From Apiospora phragmitis (Eukaryota; Ascomycota; Sordariomycetes; Amphisphaeriales; Apiosporaceae), in contig JAQQWL010000013.1 of the NCBI GenBank assembly GCA_038363925.1, positions 2,852,001 through 2,916,000 of the forward strand: a DNA stretch of 64,000 nt, given 5' to 3'. The notes beneath the pieces were generated by a model, which saw only the letters and a program-made list of their open reading frames with translations, was not told the origin of the DNA and did not search any database. Shown in pieces: positions 13,913-25,683 of the stretch. Every line of letters starts with the position of its first letter. The first letter of the stretch is position 1. The position numbers were made by a program, and so were the translations under genes.

Positions 13913-15116
13913 CCCTATTATTCTCGACGAGATTTAAAAGTTTTACTCTTAATACTAGTTATATAATCCGACGTTATAAAGATTTAAATTCTCGCTATAA
14001 AACGAATACGACTTTAATTACGAAAATATTATAAATATTATTTATATTAATAAATAAAATATATTTTACGTAATCGATTTAAGTACGTTTTTTTTAAATA
14101 GTTATATTCCTATATTTATTTAGCGTATAAAACATTTAAAATACTCTTTATAAATATTAAATATACGTATATTAAGAACCTTTTAATTATATCTCGTACG
14201 ATCTAGGTATATATTTTTAAAAAGAATTTCGAAACTATATATAACTAATAAGAATTATTTATAAATAAATACTTATTAAAACTTATTAAATAATAAATAA
14301 AATTAAACGAGCGTACGTTTCGTTACGTAAGACTTTCGATATTTTATAAAAAAAATCTCGGTTATCGAATAAATATTAAAACAATATTTTAAATAGCTAT
14401 TAAAACTCTAAACGATACGGCTAGCCCCGACGGCTTGATATTTACTTTACTCGTATTCGAAATATACCCTCGTATCGACGAGAACTTATTACCGTTATCG
14501 GAGATCTAAGCACGAGGAGAAGCCGTATAAAAAGTAATAAAAATACTCCGGAAAATATGTATAAATATCGATATTTACCGAGCTCTAAACACTTAAAATA
14601 GAACGGCTATCTATAATATCTTAATATTCCCGCTTCGAAGTGAAGTTTTAATCTAGCGAGAAAGAGAAGGATAAACCGGACTATATAAGATAGTAACTAT
14701 CGAAAACCGTACGATCTAGGTAAACACCCTAAACGGCCCGAAAGCTTTTTAAATAACTTAAATTAAGCCGTACTATTAAAAAGAGGCCGGAAAATTATAT
14801 AATAAGCCGGATGTATAACTAGATTCGAAATAGCCGGTAAATACCCTAGATATTAAACCGATAACTAAAGAAATTACGGTAGTTCTCGTATAACGTAGCC
14901 GGGAACGACTTAAAAAATATTTACCCCGGAACGTTTTAACCGCCGTATTTTTTACTTAAAAAAAATAAGAGAATTACGACCTAGTAATTAAGTTTTAATA
15001 ACACGACGTTATTACCTTATCCGGATATCTATTTTAGAAATCCAACGCGGAAGAGATTAATAATCTCGCCGTATAAAGAGTTTTTAAATTTCTTCGATTT
15101 AACCCGGGTAAGTATA
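13913..15116 (+). mobile_element. Degenerate Ty1/copia element, upstream part
   Basis: The plus-strand translation of the last few hundred bases (about 14.9-15.11 kb) resembles the region just before the reverse transcriptase of fungal copia polyproteins (SRAEEI-L--GVF-like pattern, degraded). It stops at the pogo insertion and resumes at 17037 with the expected continuation (RKIF-IRLV-EIK). The 5' limit is not defined; 13.9-14.7 kb shows no clear domain. Confidence 0.6.
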
Positions 15117-17036
15117 AGCCAGCTGACGGTGCTACGGTCACCCCATACAACGGCGACCCTAAAAACTAATAACAATACTATATAATAATAATACGAATAA
15201 TTTAATTAAAAATTAATATAAAATCTTAAAAACATTATTTCAGTCCCGAAACGCTTTTATAACACTCTTAATCTTAGATTCAGAATTAGATTTAATTATA
15301 ACGGCTTCCGGCGCCGATAATAGAAAAGTAATAGCCTAGGGTTCCAGTATAACGCTATTTATCTCCCTCTTAACTATTATAGCATCTCGTATACGCGTAA
15401 ACTTCTAGTTAAGGTTAAGTATTACTCTTTTCCTCTTTTTACCTCTTTCTTTCTTTAAATTACCTTTTAAAACTGACTTCTCGTGCTTTAATTAGCCGAT
15501 CTAGCCGTTTAAAGTATTTAGACTTTTTTAGAGCTTCCGGAATAAAACCCGGCGCGTTACGCCATCGAAAATAATATTATTACCATTAAGCGTATCCGCT
15601 AACTCTTTAATTTAGCGGCTGGTCGTAAGTGTTAGCAACGCTATAGAGGAGAATTATTTATCGGAAACGTCGGAGGGAGGCTTAAATAGTCCTGCCTCTA
15701 CCTGGTTTTCTATCCTCCGGTTCCGGCTATTAAAAGGCTTATTAATATCGCGAGGAAATATATTAATTACGGCCTAACCGCCAGTTATTATATACGGCCG
15801 AAAAATAAACTTTCTAACTAGCTCGTAATACCGAAAAAAGTCCCTCTTACTTATATTTATATTATTAAGCCCTATATAATATAGGGTTATTTTTTAATAG
15901 TAAATATTCTTTAATATATTAAAAAGATTAAGATCTAAGGGTTATAATAGGTACGACGAGTATGCCGGAAAGAAGAAAAGCTATATCTTATACTTTAAAT
16001 ACGTTATAATAAAATCCTCGTTTACGTGGCTGGCGTAACCATTTAAAATAATAAACCGCTACTAGTCCTCGTTTTTAAGCTTTATATAAGGGATAAAAAC
16101 CTTATTTAGCTATACTAAGGCCAGCTCCTTATTAGTCTAGCCTTTAGGGGATATCGTAAAAACCTAATCCTCTATAGCATCCGTTAGCGAGTCCTCCTTT
16201 TCCGGAAACTATTGCTACTAGACCTATTAACCCTTAAATATAATAAAAGGAGGCAAGGCTCGGCTTAAAACGTTATTATATTCGACCGTAAAAGCCCATT
16301 CTCGATTAAAGGAGTCTATAACTAATATTTTTTTTATTCTAATAAGTTTAATAATTATTATATTCGTTCTATAGCCGAACTAGTTACCGATCTCGTCAAC
16401 GTTAAACCGAAACTCTAAAGGGATCGATTTTAAAATAGGATTATTAAGCCGCTCGAAAAACTCGATAATTTTTTTTATAAAAGTTACATTAAGCCTTAAA
16501 AAATCCATCCTTTTAAAAAAAGTAGTATTAATAAATAAATAACGAGTAATAAATCTTTTAACCTAGTATTTACCAAGGATTATATTAATCCCGTTAACTT
16601 AAAAAATCCGTTAAGCGAATATCCGGAAAATAATATACGCCGGTAAGTAGTTTAAATTATACTATATAAGGTACTAAGTCACGATCTAAGACTTTTCCGC
16701 TGTTATTAAGGCTTAGAAGGACTTATTCCGTTGTTTTATAGTTTTGCGGCCGTGAATCCGAGCCCTTAGAGTTATTTTAAGGATATTGTGCTTCTCGGCG
16801 GCTTATTTTATTAACGAGCTATTTATAATATCCTAAATCGCGCGTTGCAGTGCTAACTCGTCAAGTTTACGGCCTATCAAAAAGAGGAAAAGAAAAAGAA
16901 AACGATAGTATTATTTAATTAATTATAAATCAAAAGCTGATTAGTTTATATACTAATTTATATATGGTACTATTAGGGGCTATCTAAATTTAGGGGTCGC
17001 CGTTGCATGAGGTGACCGTAGCACCGTCAGCTGGCT
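15117..17036 (-). mobile_element. Fot1/pogo-type DNA transposon with inactivated transposase
   Basis: The element is 1,920 bp, bounded by terminal inverted repeats beginning AGCCAGCTGACGG. The two ends agree over 26 bases, then differ by transitions, then agree for 11 more. A TA dinucleotide flanks each side (15115-15116 and 17037-17038), as for Tc1/mariner-pogo insertions. The minus strand encodes a DDE_1-type transposase: F-NVDEIG (16392-16403 for NVDE), a WAFTVEY...PPFIIFKG stretch, ILNGYASHV at about 16023-16050, where the catalytic D is now N, and S-S-Y-L-L-stop-PLDLNLF at about 15920-15960. It is GC-richer than its host element, so it was mutated less and is likely younger. It sits inside the copia reverse transcriptase. 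Confidence 0.92.
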
Positions 17037-18510
17037 TATCGGCCGGAAAATCTTTAAAATACGGCTCGTATAAGAAATTAAAGGTAAAACTATAAAGCTA
17101 TATAAGAAATTTAAGCTCGTAATATAAAAATATAGAGATATAGAAAAGGAGGTTATTTTAACTTAGTTATTAATAATTTAAAGGATAAGCTAAAGATTTT
17201 TATTAGCCTTTAAACCGACCTTAATTCGAAACTTTAATATATAAAGTAAGCTATGCGATATTATATAAATATATATTTAATTATATAGTAAATTAAACCG
17301 ACTAATTTACATACGTTTATTAATAAAGTTAAAGACTTAATATTTCGAAAAGACGCTATTTTAAATCGTATTACCTTTATATAAATTAATAAAGTCGGGA
17401 TTTTATTAATTTAAAACGTATTATAATTATTATATACGAAATTTAAAAATAATAGTTTTAATATATAACGCTTATTTATTATTTATTACGAATAGACCGG
17501 ATACTTTCGATATTATAATAATATAAACCGACGATACGTTTAGCTTTATTATAGCCTCTTTTTCTTAAAAGAAGGGAAAAAAACTAATAAAGTAACAATT
17601 TCGTATAAAGCTAAAAAACATCTTAATTAAAAGTACGCCGATAGAATTTAATAAAGGTAATATTTGACTAAGATTATACGATATCTTTTTTAAATAAAAG
17701 GGATAGGTTAATTAATTAAAACTTATCGATTCGAAAGTTATTAATAAAGATTAATATTATATCTCTTAATAAGTAAAAGAAGCATACTTAATATTTATTT
17801 ATTAATTAAAAATAGCGTATAACTTATTTATCGCCGCTTAAATATAAACTTTAAAAAATAAGGATATTAAAAGCTTAATAAGCGTATTAATTAATAAATT
17901 CTAAAACTTAATACGCGGCTTAAAATATATCCCGCTTAACTTTTATTATATAAAGATATATATTTTTACCGACGGCTCGTTTATAAATAATAAAAACTTA
18001 ACTTCTTAATTTAAATACGTAATCTTATTAAGCTAAAAAATAAATTATATAAAGGACTAGTTCGAGATTTAAAGTAATATTATTTATTATAACTTAATAA
18101 AATATAAAAGAGTTATATAAAGCGTATTAATTAACGAATTATACGGCACGACTTCCGGTATAAATAACGGTATCGTATTAAGCACTACGCTTAATAGAAT
18201 TATATAAACCTTAAAATTTTAAAATATATTAATAACTTTTTATATAAATTTAAGGTTTTTTTATAATTATTTAATTAAGCTAGGTATAATAAATAAAAAG
18301 AGGCTTATAATTAATATTATATCTCTTTAAATATTATATAAAAAAAGAGATCTTATAAATCTATTATATTAATAGTAAAAATAACCCGGTAAACGCCTTT
18401 ATTAAAATATCCTTAAATAAGGCCCTCGAGTAAATAGTTTTAATAAATAGCTTTATCGTATATATAAAAGCGTATATCGAGAAGTTAAACTTATATATCT
18501 TTAATAAAGT
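17037..18510 (+). mobile_element. Degenerate Ty1/copia element, RT and RNase H part
   Basis: The plus-strand translation reads, with stops, through a copia reverse transcriptase (the QTDDT-type motif is present as stop-TDDTF at 17527-17541). It continues through an RNase H domain with FTDGSF at 17965-17982, the KYKRV...SVL-NELYG stretch near 18.1 kb and an NNPVNAFIK tail near 18.4 kb. This matches the fungal copia polyprotein order. With the piece before 15117 it forms one element split by the pogo transposon. No LTRs were identified. Confidence 0.85.
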
Positions 18511-20050
18511 GTAACGTATCGCGATATATAACAGCACTTTTATTATTATTACTACTTTTAAACTATTCTTTTTAATTTATAATAAGAAATAATATACGTT
18601 AATATATAATAACTTCCCCTATTATTATTATTATTATTATCGAATAGTTAAAATAATTAATTAAAGGGATTTATTACCCGATAAAATTAATATTAAAAAG
18701 GTATAACATTACTTATACGAACTTATACGGCTTAAGCAGGTATCGAATACCGGATTAGCGTAACTTATTCGTACGAGACCCTCGAGAAGGGAAGGCCTAT
18801 ATTTAAAAAAGGGAATAAGCTAATTTTATCGCTAAAATAAAAAACTACTAGTATTAAAATAATAAAAGCTAAGGTTTTTTATATTACTTTAAAAAAAGTG
18901 CTACGTACCTACGCGTACGAACCCCTTTTTTATTTTATTAAGAGGGGTATACGATACTTTTCGTAGCTAATATTAAAAATAAATATAAATAAAAGAATAT
19001 AATAGTATAACCTTAATTAAACTTAGAACTTACTTATATATACGTACGAAAGCTTATTTAATAGTAATAGTTTTTTTAAAAACTTAATAAATTTAAAAGA
19101 TAAATATTTAATATAAGTAATAAAAGCTAAAAAAAATAACGAAATCGCTATTAAATAACTTAAAGATATTTTTATATTAAAACTCGTTTTAAATAACTTA
19201 AAAAATACTGGTTTATTTATTTTAAATAAGTATAATAATTATATAACTAATAATTTTATATCCTTTTATTATTAAAATAATAGTTTTACTCTTTTATTAA
19301 TTATATACTCTTTAACCCTTTAATATTAAAGTTTTTACTCTTATATAAGCTTATTATTAAAAGAAGATCGATTTTTTATTTTATTAACGAATTTAGCCTT
19401 TATTAATAAATAAAACTTTTTTTTATATTATATTAAAGCTTATAAAAAAGCTTTATTAGCTTAAAATATTAAAGATAATTAATGTAGTAGTGATTTTTAA
19501 CTCGTATATATTACGAAGCTATTTACTAGCTCTTTTTTACTTTAAAATAATAATTAAATATAATTAAAAGAAATATATAAGCTTTAATTAATAATATATT
19601 ATAATTAATATTAAAGAAGTGTATTAGTTTAAAGCGTTAAATTCGGTACTTTTATTAATTAAATTAAATTAACTTTATTATATAATATTAATTATTTAAA
19701 AAAATTTAAAAAAGATATTAAAAAAAGGATTATTTATTAATTAATATAAAATTATAAATATAGTTTTTAAAAGACAAGTTAAAGCTTATAAAGTTATAAA
19801 AGAAATAAAGGGTATAAATTAACTCGAATTCGAAATTTATATTAATTAAAAGTATATAATATATAAGAGATAAACTAAATTAAATTAAAATTAAAAAATT
19901 AAATTATAAAATATCTATTATATTTATAATTAAAAACGATTATATTATAGTTTAAAATTAAAGGAATAATAATTATTTAAAGTTAGTAATTAATTTATAC
20001 CTTTAATTTTATTAAGGGGTCAATTACAAGGGGGGGTCAATTATGGGGTG
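18511..20050. other. AT-rich RIP-mutated DNA up to the heterochromatin boundary
   Basis: About 1.5 kb has RIP composition and no readable frame; part of it may be the 3' flank of the copia element. The last 50 bases contain two close copies of GGGGTCAATTA separated by a G run, followed by GTGACGTACGTTATG, which looks like a transposon end but lacks a partner in the window. After about 20,050 composition becomes genic. Confidence 0.6.
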
Positions 20051-20138
20051 ACGTACGTTATGTAAATAGACACGATCCCAACCTAAAACAAAACCACTTA
20101 TTGCCCTTCCTCACCCTCCCTAACTCAACCCCGTCGCT

Positions 20139-23100
20139 TCACCGAAGGCGCCGCCCCCTCCTCCTCCTCCCCCCCTCCTCCCCATCCGCAGCCGCAGCCC
20201 TCTTCTTCGTCTTATTAACAGCCGGGGAAGCACGCCGTCGATGCGCCCCACAACACCCCCCGGGGCCCCGCTCGCAAAACCGGATCAACCCCCCACAGCT
20301 CGCATCGTCCTTATCGAACCCCCAGATCGCGCGGCGCCGCGCCGCGTCGGCCGCCTCGTCCGGTTCCTCCTCGTGGAGGCCGGAGTGGTTCTTCAGCAGC
20401 TCCTCGACCGTCGGCTCCGCGCTCGCCTCGCCCACGACTGCGCGCCCGACGATGCGGTGCGAAAAGCCCTCCCGGAGCCACGTGCGCAGCGCCTCGTCGC
20501 GCACCTCGGTGCCGGCCCACATGTGCGGCAGCTCCTTTCCGTGGATGGATTTGCCGTGGAGCATGAGGGCTGTTTCGCATTAGTTAATGTGAACCATCGT
20601 TTTTCCCTCCCTGCGAGGTAGGTAGATAGATGTGCGGACTTACTAGTGACATCGAACACGTATCCATCAATCGTGACCCAAGCCCCGTGGAAGCTCTGCG
20701 GGTCATTGTGCTTAGCCACCTCGCCGACCGGGATCTCGACCAGCTCGGCCGTGGCCACATGGGCCACGATCACCTCCTTCCTCCGGTCGTAAACGTGCAC
20801 CAAGGCACGTGAGATCTGATCATTGTTCCGAATGGCCTCCGAGGCGTCCTTGCCGCGCAGGGGGGGCCAGCACGGGGAGGACCCACTCGTCGTCCGCCGC
20901 TTCGAGCTGCGAGAGGTCAAAGACCCAGTCGTGGATGGCGACGTGGCGCTCCTGGAGCTGCTCCGGCGCTATGTCCGGCACGAGCCGGCCCACGGCCAGT
21001 TCCTCGTAGTCGGCCATGGTGTTCGGCGCGTGGTAGTCGTGGAAGTTGCTGGCCTCGCGCCCCAGCGCCTGGCCCATGATGTCTCTTCCGCCCGGATGGC
21101 GGTCTACATAATCTGTTGCATCGAACAAAGTAAGTCAGCAGGACTTCTAGTAACGTTTCGAAATGGAGGGTTCACGAAGGAAGTATAATCAACGTACCCG
21201 CAATGTTATACACGATGCCGTCGATGGCTGTGTACATCCCCGCCGTGGGGTTGTCATGCCAACTCAGCATAGCTGGACTGAAAGGATGAAGCACCTCCTT
21301 CTTGGGAGCCTTTTGACCCTGAAAGACAGCACATCGGAATGGTTGCAACCGCTTCAGCAGGTCATCATACACGTCCGGATCATCGGGAAGACTCTTTGGT
21401 CGACCGCCAGGATTCTCAGATAATTGGGCCTTTTCTTGTTGAGTGCCAAAGCTGAACGCTGTACGAGAAAAACCCCTGTTAGTTACACAGACCACGACCG
21501 GCTCCAGAGGGTGAAAATTCAAGATCCAGGGACGTATATAGAAGAAGAGACTTACTTGTGATATCGTAGACAGTCGTGCTTATAATGATCCACATTGGCA
21601 TCCCCCCCTGTCCGTCGTACTCGAAGATCTCCTCTGGGGTTCGAGGAAGAAGAAGTTTTCCGACCTTCTGGTTGGACTGGCTCAACATGCCTCGTACCTC
21701 ATCGGCCACGGGGTGCTCGTCCTCGCGCAGCTTGGGACCGAATGGGCTCAGCGTGATCAGGTCCCGCCGTATCATCTCTGCCGTGGGGAATCCCCTCTCA
21801 AGGCATAGTTCTGTGCGCAAGTTTTTCCCGAGTTAGAAAACAGTCTTGCGGGGGCCCTGTTCATATATGTTGCGGCAAGTACGAAAGCAAAAAGGGGACA
21901 CCAGGCAAGAGACGGAAATAAGAAGAACATACTGGAGATGGAAAATATATCATAGCCGCCATTGCCATCGCACTCAACCACATAGAAGTCCTCGTCGTCC
22001 ATGTTGTTGCCGACCTCTCCGATAGAAAAGTGCAGGGGATATAGAGGCTTCCTTCCACGCGAGCGAGATCGGCTAGTCGCTTTACGAGAGCGGTGGGCGG
22101 AGGACCTAGGCTGCTGCTGCTTTGCCTGGTTCAACCAGTTGGCTCCTTGGGGGCTCATCGGCACCGGGGTCAACGGCGGACTGGGGACATAGAACTCGGC
22201 CTCGGTCCCGGTCGGAGCGTGATGGCTCATCCAGTGGCAGATGGGAAGGTTGTAGTAGTTGACGTTGACGCCATGGAGCGTGATGACGGCCCACTTGTCG
22301 TCGTACTGGGGGACTTGGAAGTCGAAGTCGGCCCAGTGCCACTCGGTCTTGGCCGTGTGGTGGTGCACCCAGAGCTTCTGGAACGCGTTGTAGCACGCCT
22401 CGAGCCAGCCGTGGGGCAGCGCGTAGGCCATGCCCATGGGGCAGAATCGGGCCCAGAAGTGGGTGAGTCCCTCTTTGGGGTGTTTCCACGTCGCCGCATA
22501 GTGTTCGTGCTTCTTAACATAACTATCTATAACTACAGGATGAATGGTCAATGGCTTCGTCCATCGTATACCCGCCGACACACTAGGATGTGCCCAGATA
22601 TCTGGTCTCGGCCCCATCCAGCCCTGCGCACCGGCCACGATCGGGATGGATGCCATCATTAGTGCGGCGATGCAGCCCCAGAGGTTCTTCGTGGGCCCCA
22701 TCGACGGGTCGAATCCTTTGGCAAAATTGTCTGGGCCGATGTAATCGACCATCTTCCAAATCAGGTGCGTACATTGACGGAGGTCTCGGCGGGCGTGTGC
22801 TTCACGAAACTCGGAGATCCACCTTCTGGCGTTGACCTGGCTCCACGGGCTGATAGACCACTTTGCGTACTGCTCTTCCCACCAGGGCCGGGTCTTGTTG
22901 TTCCAGGTCGTCAGCCGTTGCCACCGCCGCTGGAACCTTGCATAATGGTCCCTCGTCTCGGGTAGCGTGTTCTCCATCTCCATCAAGCGCACGCCAAAAT
23001 GCCTGAAAGTGTAGTGGGACGGAAAATGGCTTGATCGTGAAGCAAGAACCTTCGGGGCCTGGAAAGCGAGGGTGCCCCAGCGGGGGACTACCCCCGCCAA

Positions 23101-25003
23101 TACCCTTCCGAGAACAGAGAGCTGGGCCACAGAGCCGGCAGGGCATAACGGGGGAACTCGGTAGGAATGGCCCTAATGAACTGTTCAGGTAGCACCTTGT
23201 CTTCTTCCCAGGGAAAAGGCCAAGCCGAGTGAGTCAGGTGAGTGTTGGCGCCGTTTCCATATCCATTATCATGTATGTCATCACTCAGTGTCATTGGTTC
23301 GACAATACCGCCGAAGAAAGTTGTCTCGAACGACAACCCTGCCTCGCGTCCAAGAAGGGGAGAATGTACTGTAATCATCTGTTAGATGATCGTAACAACA
23401 TCGAAAGGGGCTTGTTGGGAAATTTTAAACACACTGGCTCATTGGTACCCCAATTGCCACTATTGAAGCCGGCTTGCCGCTGTCTACCATAGAGAATACA
23501 GTGCTGACCGTTCCCGAGTTAGTCTTTGAGCAAGCCTAGACCAGAGATATTGGCGAAGCCTACCGAGAGTTCATGAAGTATCTGTGCAACTACGGTGTGA
23601 GCATACAGGATCCGACGCATCTTGAGTGGGTTTTGCTTACCACAGAAGCTATGGACATAAGCGCATTGTATCGCTCAAAAGGCTTCGACTGTGTATTGAG
23701 GAGACAGCGGAGCGGAATAACGTGGAATGAACACATGAAGGTGTTTATAGGATCCACCGTGAATTCGTCCTCCGAGATGGGGACCCACGCGGCGGCTGCA
23801 CGCGTCAACGCGTCCATCATCGTACCGTCAGGCTTCGTCACCTGGGAGGCGGCCTGGTCGACCGCGTCTTCGAAGGCCATCCAGTCCTCATAGTCCTCCA
23901 AGTCGGATAAGTCGTTCACGTCGAAAAGGGGATCTTCTTGACCACTGGAAGATTCCGCCAAGGGCCGTTTTTCGGCCACATTTCGTGGTCTCTTGACGTA
24001 ACGTGGCAAGCTGTTGGGAATCCTGGTCGATTCCATGGCCTCCAGGACGGCTTCCGCTTCACCTTGTACAGCGGCCTTGTAGGTGTCAACCGTCTCTTGA
24101 GGGAACAGAAAAACCGAGGTGCCATAGCTGCTAGTGGTCTGGTTCACGCTGGCTTCATCGAAGAAGCCCAGAATCATGCATCGAAGAACATCTTCGAGTC
24201 TTGCCCTGATCTGGTCGGAACTTGCTCTCTCGGGGAGCGGACGTTCGATCAGTACCGTAGGCGAATCAATACCCTTCTTGTTACACCAGTCGGCCATTTC
24301 TAGGTTAATATCCGACCATTTCTGCGGCTCGACAAAAAGCATAGTATCTAGCCTGTAGCGTGGATGTTAGTGGCGGTTCCGGCGGGGGGTTGGTGGACGT
24401 TTCACAAGAGTGATATACAGACCAGGGATGTCTCTGCTCGATGATGGTGTTCAAGATGCGATTCACCAGCTCCAGGGCTATGCGCAATACTCTCCAGATG
24501 GCGGGATTGTCGACGGACCACCAGTCATTTTCGTGGTTGAGCAGATCCGGATGAGGATTGGGGATGCTGGAAACGGCGTCGACTTGACGGTCGAACCAGC
24601 GGGACTTTTTCAGGAAATCCAGCCAGCGGTCCTCGTGGACCTCGATCAGATCGGGGTCCATTTCAATGTCGTCGCGCTTGGACAATCTGAACAACTCGCT
24701 AACCATTGCTGGCAGGCGCCAAGACACCATGCCTTCGCGTATCTGTGTCTGGTAGCGCTCCGAGTAGAAGATGACATCTAGATTCTCCATGCTGGGCAGG
24801 GGCTCTTGGACATCGGGAGGCTGGTCAAGCCGGTCCCAAGGCACGTAGGGGAGGGCCGGGGCCAAGCCGGAATGATGGACTCCATCTCCAATCTGTCGAA
24901 AAGCAGGGTCGCGGGAAGGAAAAAAGTGTTGGGCCCAAGGGGATTCCGGTAGTGAGTTGGGCGGCCGAGTGGTGGGTATGGCCTGGCTTTTCTGATCGGC
25001 CAT
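20139..25003 (-). CDS. Giant membrane-associated protein with serial cytochrome b5-like units
   Basis: My model has 8 exons (25003-24419, 24321-23641, 23378-23104, 23002-21933, 21810-21556, 21458-21198, 21112-20644, 20569-20139). Junction phases agree, and the total is 1,341 codons if one base of the G7 run at 20860-20866 is extra. The N-terminal half has no domain I recognise; one hydrophobic segment lies near residue 620-640. From about residue 850, five units follow that each start like a cytochrome b5 (aromatic-Y/F-D-I/V). Only the third has the heme-ligand HPGG (21087-21098); the second has NPGG (21403-21414). Four introns fall at the same place in units 1, 2, 3 and 5, right after the YDIT-like strand, which suggests exon duplication. 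One functional heme site plus degenerate copies is inferred. The acceptor between exons 2 and 3 is uncertain; an alternative exon could exist at about 23,400-23,513. Confidence 0.75.
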
Positions 25004-25683
25004 AGTAGGAATTTGTTAGGACGTTGCTGCTTTTCTGTCGCCTTTTTTTGTTTTCCAACAATCAAACGAACGAAAGATACAAGTACGAAATGAAGAACAA
25101 CGTGTATCATGCCATGTTTCTCTGTACGAGGGAAGTGCAGCATGGCCTCGCCAGCTATGGCACGACCTCTGTGTGGCTGTGATGAATGCATTGTCAGTCT
25201 CACGAGTTTCATTATGGTCGATTTCCGCTTGCAAGTACAGACAATGGAACTTCAAATTCCTCCACAGCGCAGTCAAATTCCTCCACTGCGCTGTGACTTG
25301 CAAGAAACAGGGTGGCAAGACATGGACAAAAATACTGGTGGTTTAACCAAGTGCATGTTGTGATGCAGCATATATGAATTATATTCCCTAGGTAGTGTTC
25401 AACGGTTGTATTTACAAGCAATTGATCAACAGGGATGTGTTGAAGGTGAAGGCGATTGACTGGAGGGGTCGTCCAGGGACTCGGGTACTTATCGATAACC
25501 AGGGCCCATTGCTGAGGTCCCCTTCTAACCTACGTCACAGGCGGCTTCAGCTTCTTGCGCAAAGATGCAAACGTGAAAAGAATTAATACAAACCCATCCC
25601 ACTTGCGCCCACGCATAATATTCAAGATTACCTGCACGGTTAAATACCCAACGAGCTTCAATCGCCGCACACCTCCCACGTAC
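25004..25683. promoter_or_regulatory. Divergent promoter region with hairpin/direct repeat
   Basis: This spacer of about 680 bp separates the b5-repeat gene (-) from the macrodomain gene (+). It contains a perfect 10-bp inverted repeat, CACAGCGCAG at 25263-25272 and CTGCGCTGTG at 25286-25295, with a 13-nt loop. It overlaps a 14-bp direct repeat TCAAATTCCTCCAC at 25252-25265 and 25273-25286. The palindrome could be a dimeric transcription-factor site; no known motif was recognised. Confidence 0.5.

Larger units (their letters stand above)
1..20050. repeat. RIP-degraded transposon nest (heterochromatin-like block)
   Basis: The block is extremely AT- and TpA-rich, with almost no open reading frames above 60 codons, and recognisable transposon proteins are riddled with TAA/TAG where CAA/CAG/TGG are expected and with D-to-N changes. 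That pattern is the known outcome of repeat-induced point mutation in Pezizomycotina. The composition flips to about 50-60% GC within a few tens of bases near 20,050, where the b5-repeat gene begins. No intact host gene was seen inside. The individual elements are listed separately. Confidence 0.95.

Noticed and set aside
20101..20621. Plus-strand frames at the left edge of gene space
   Set aside because: They are Arg/Pro/Ser-rich shadows of the last exon of the b5-repeat gene.
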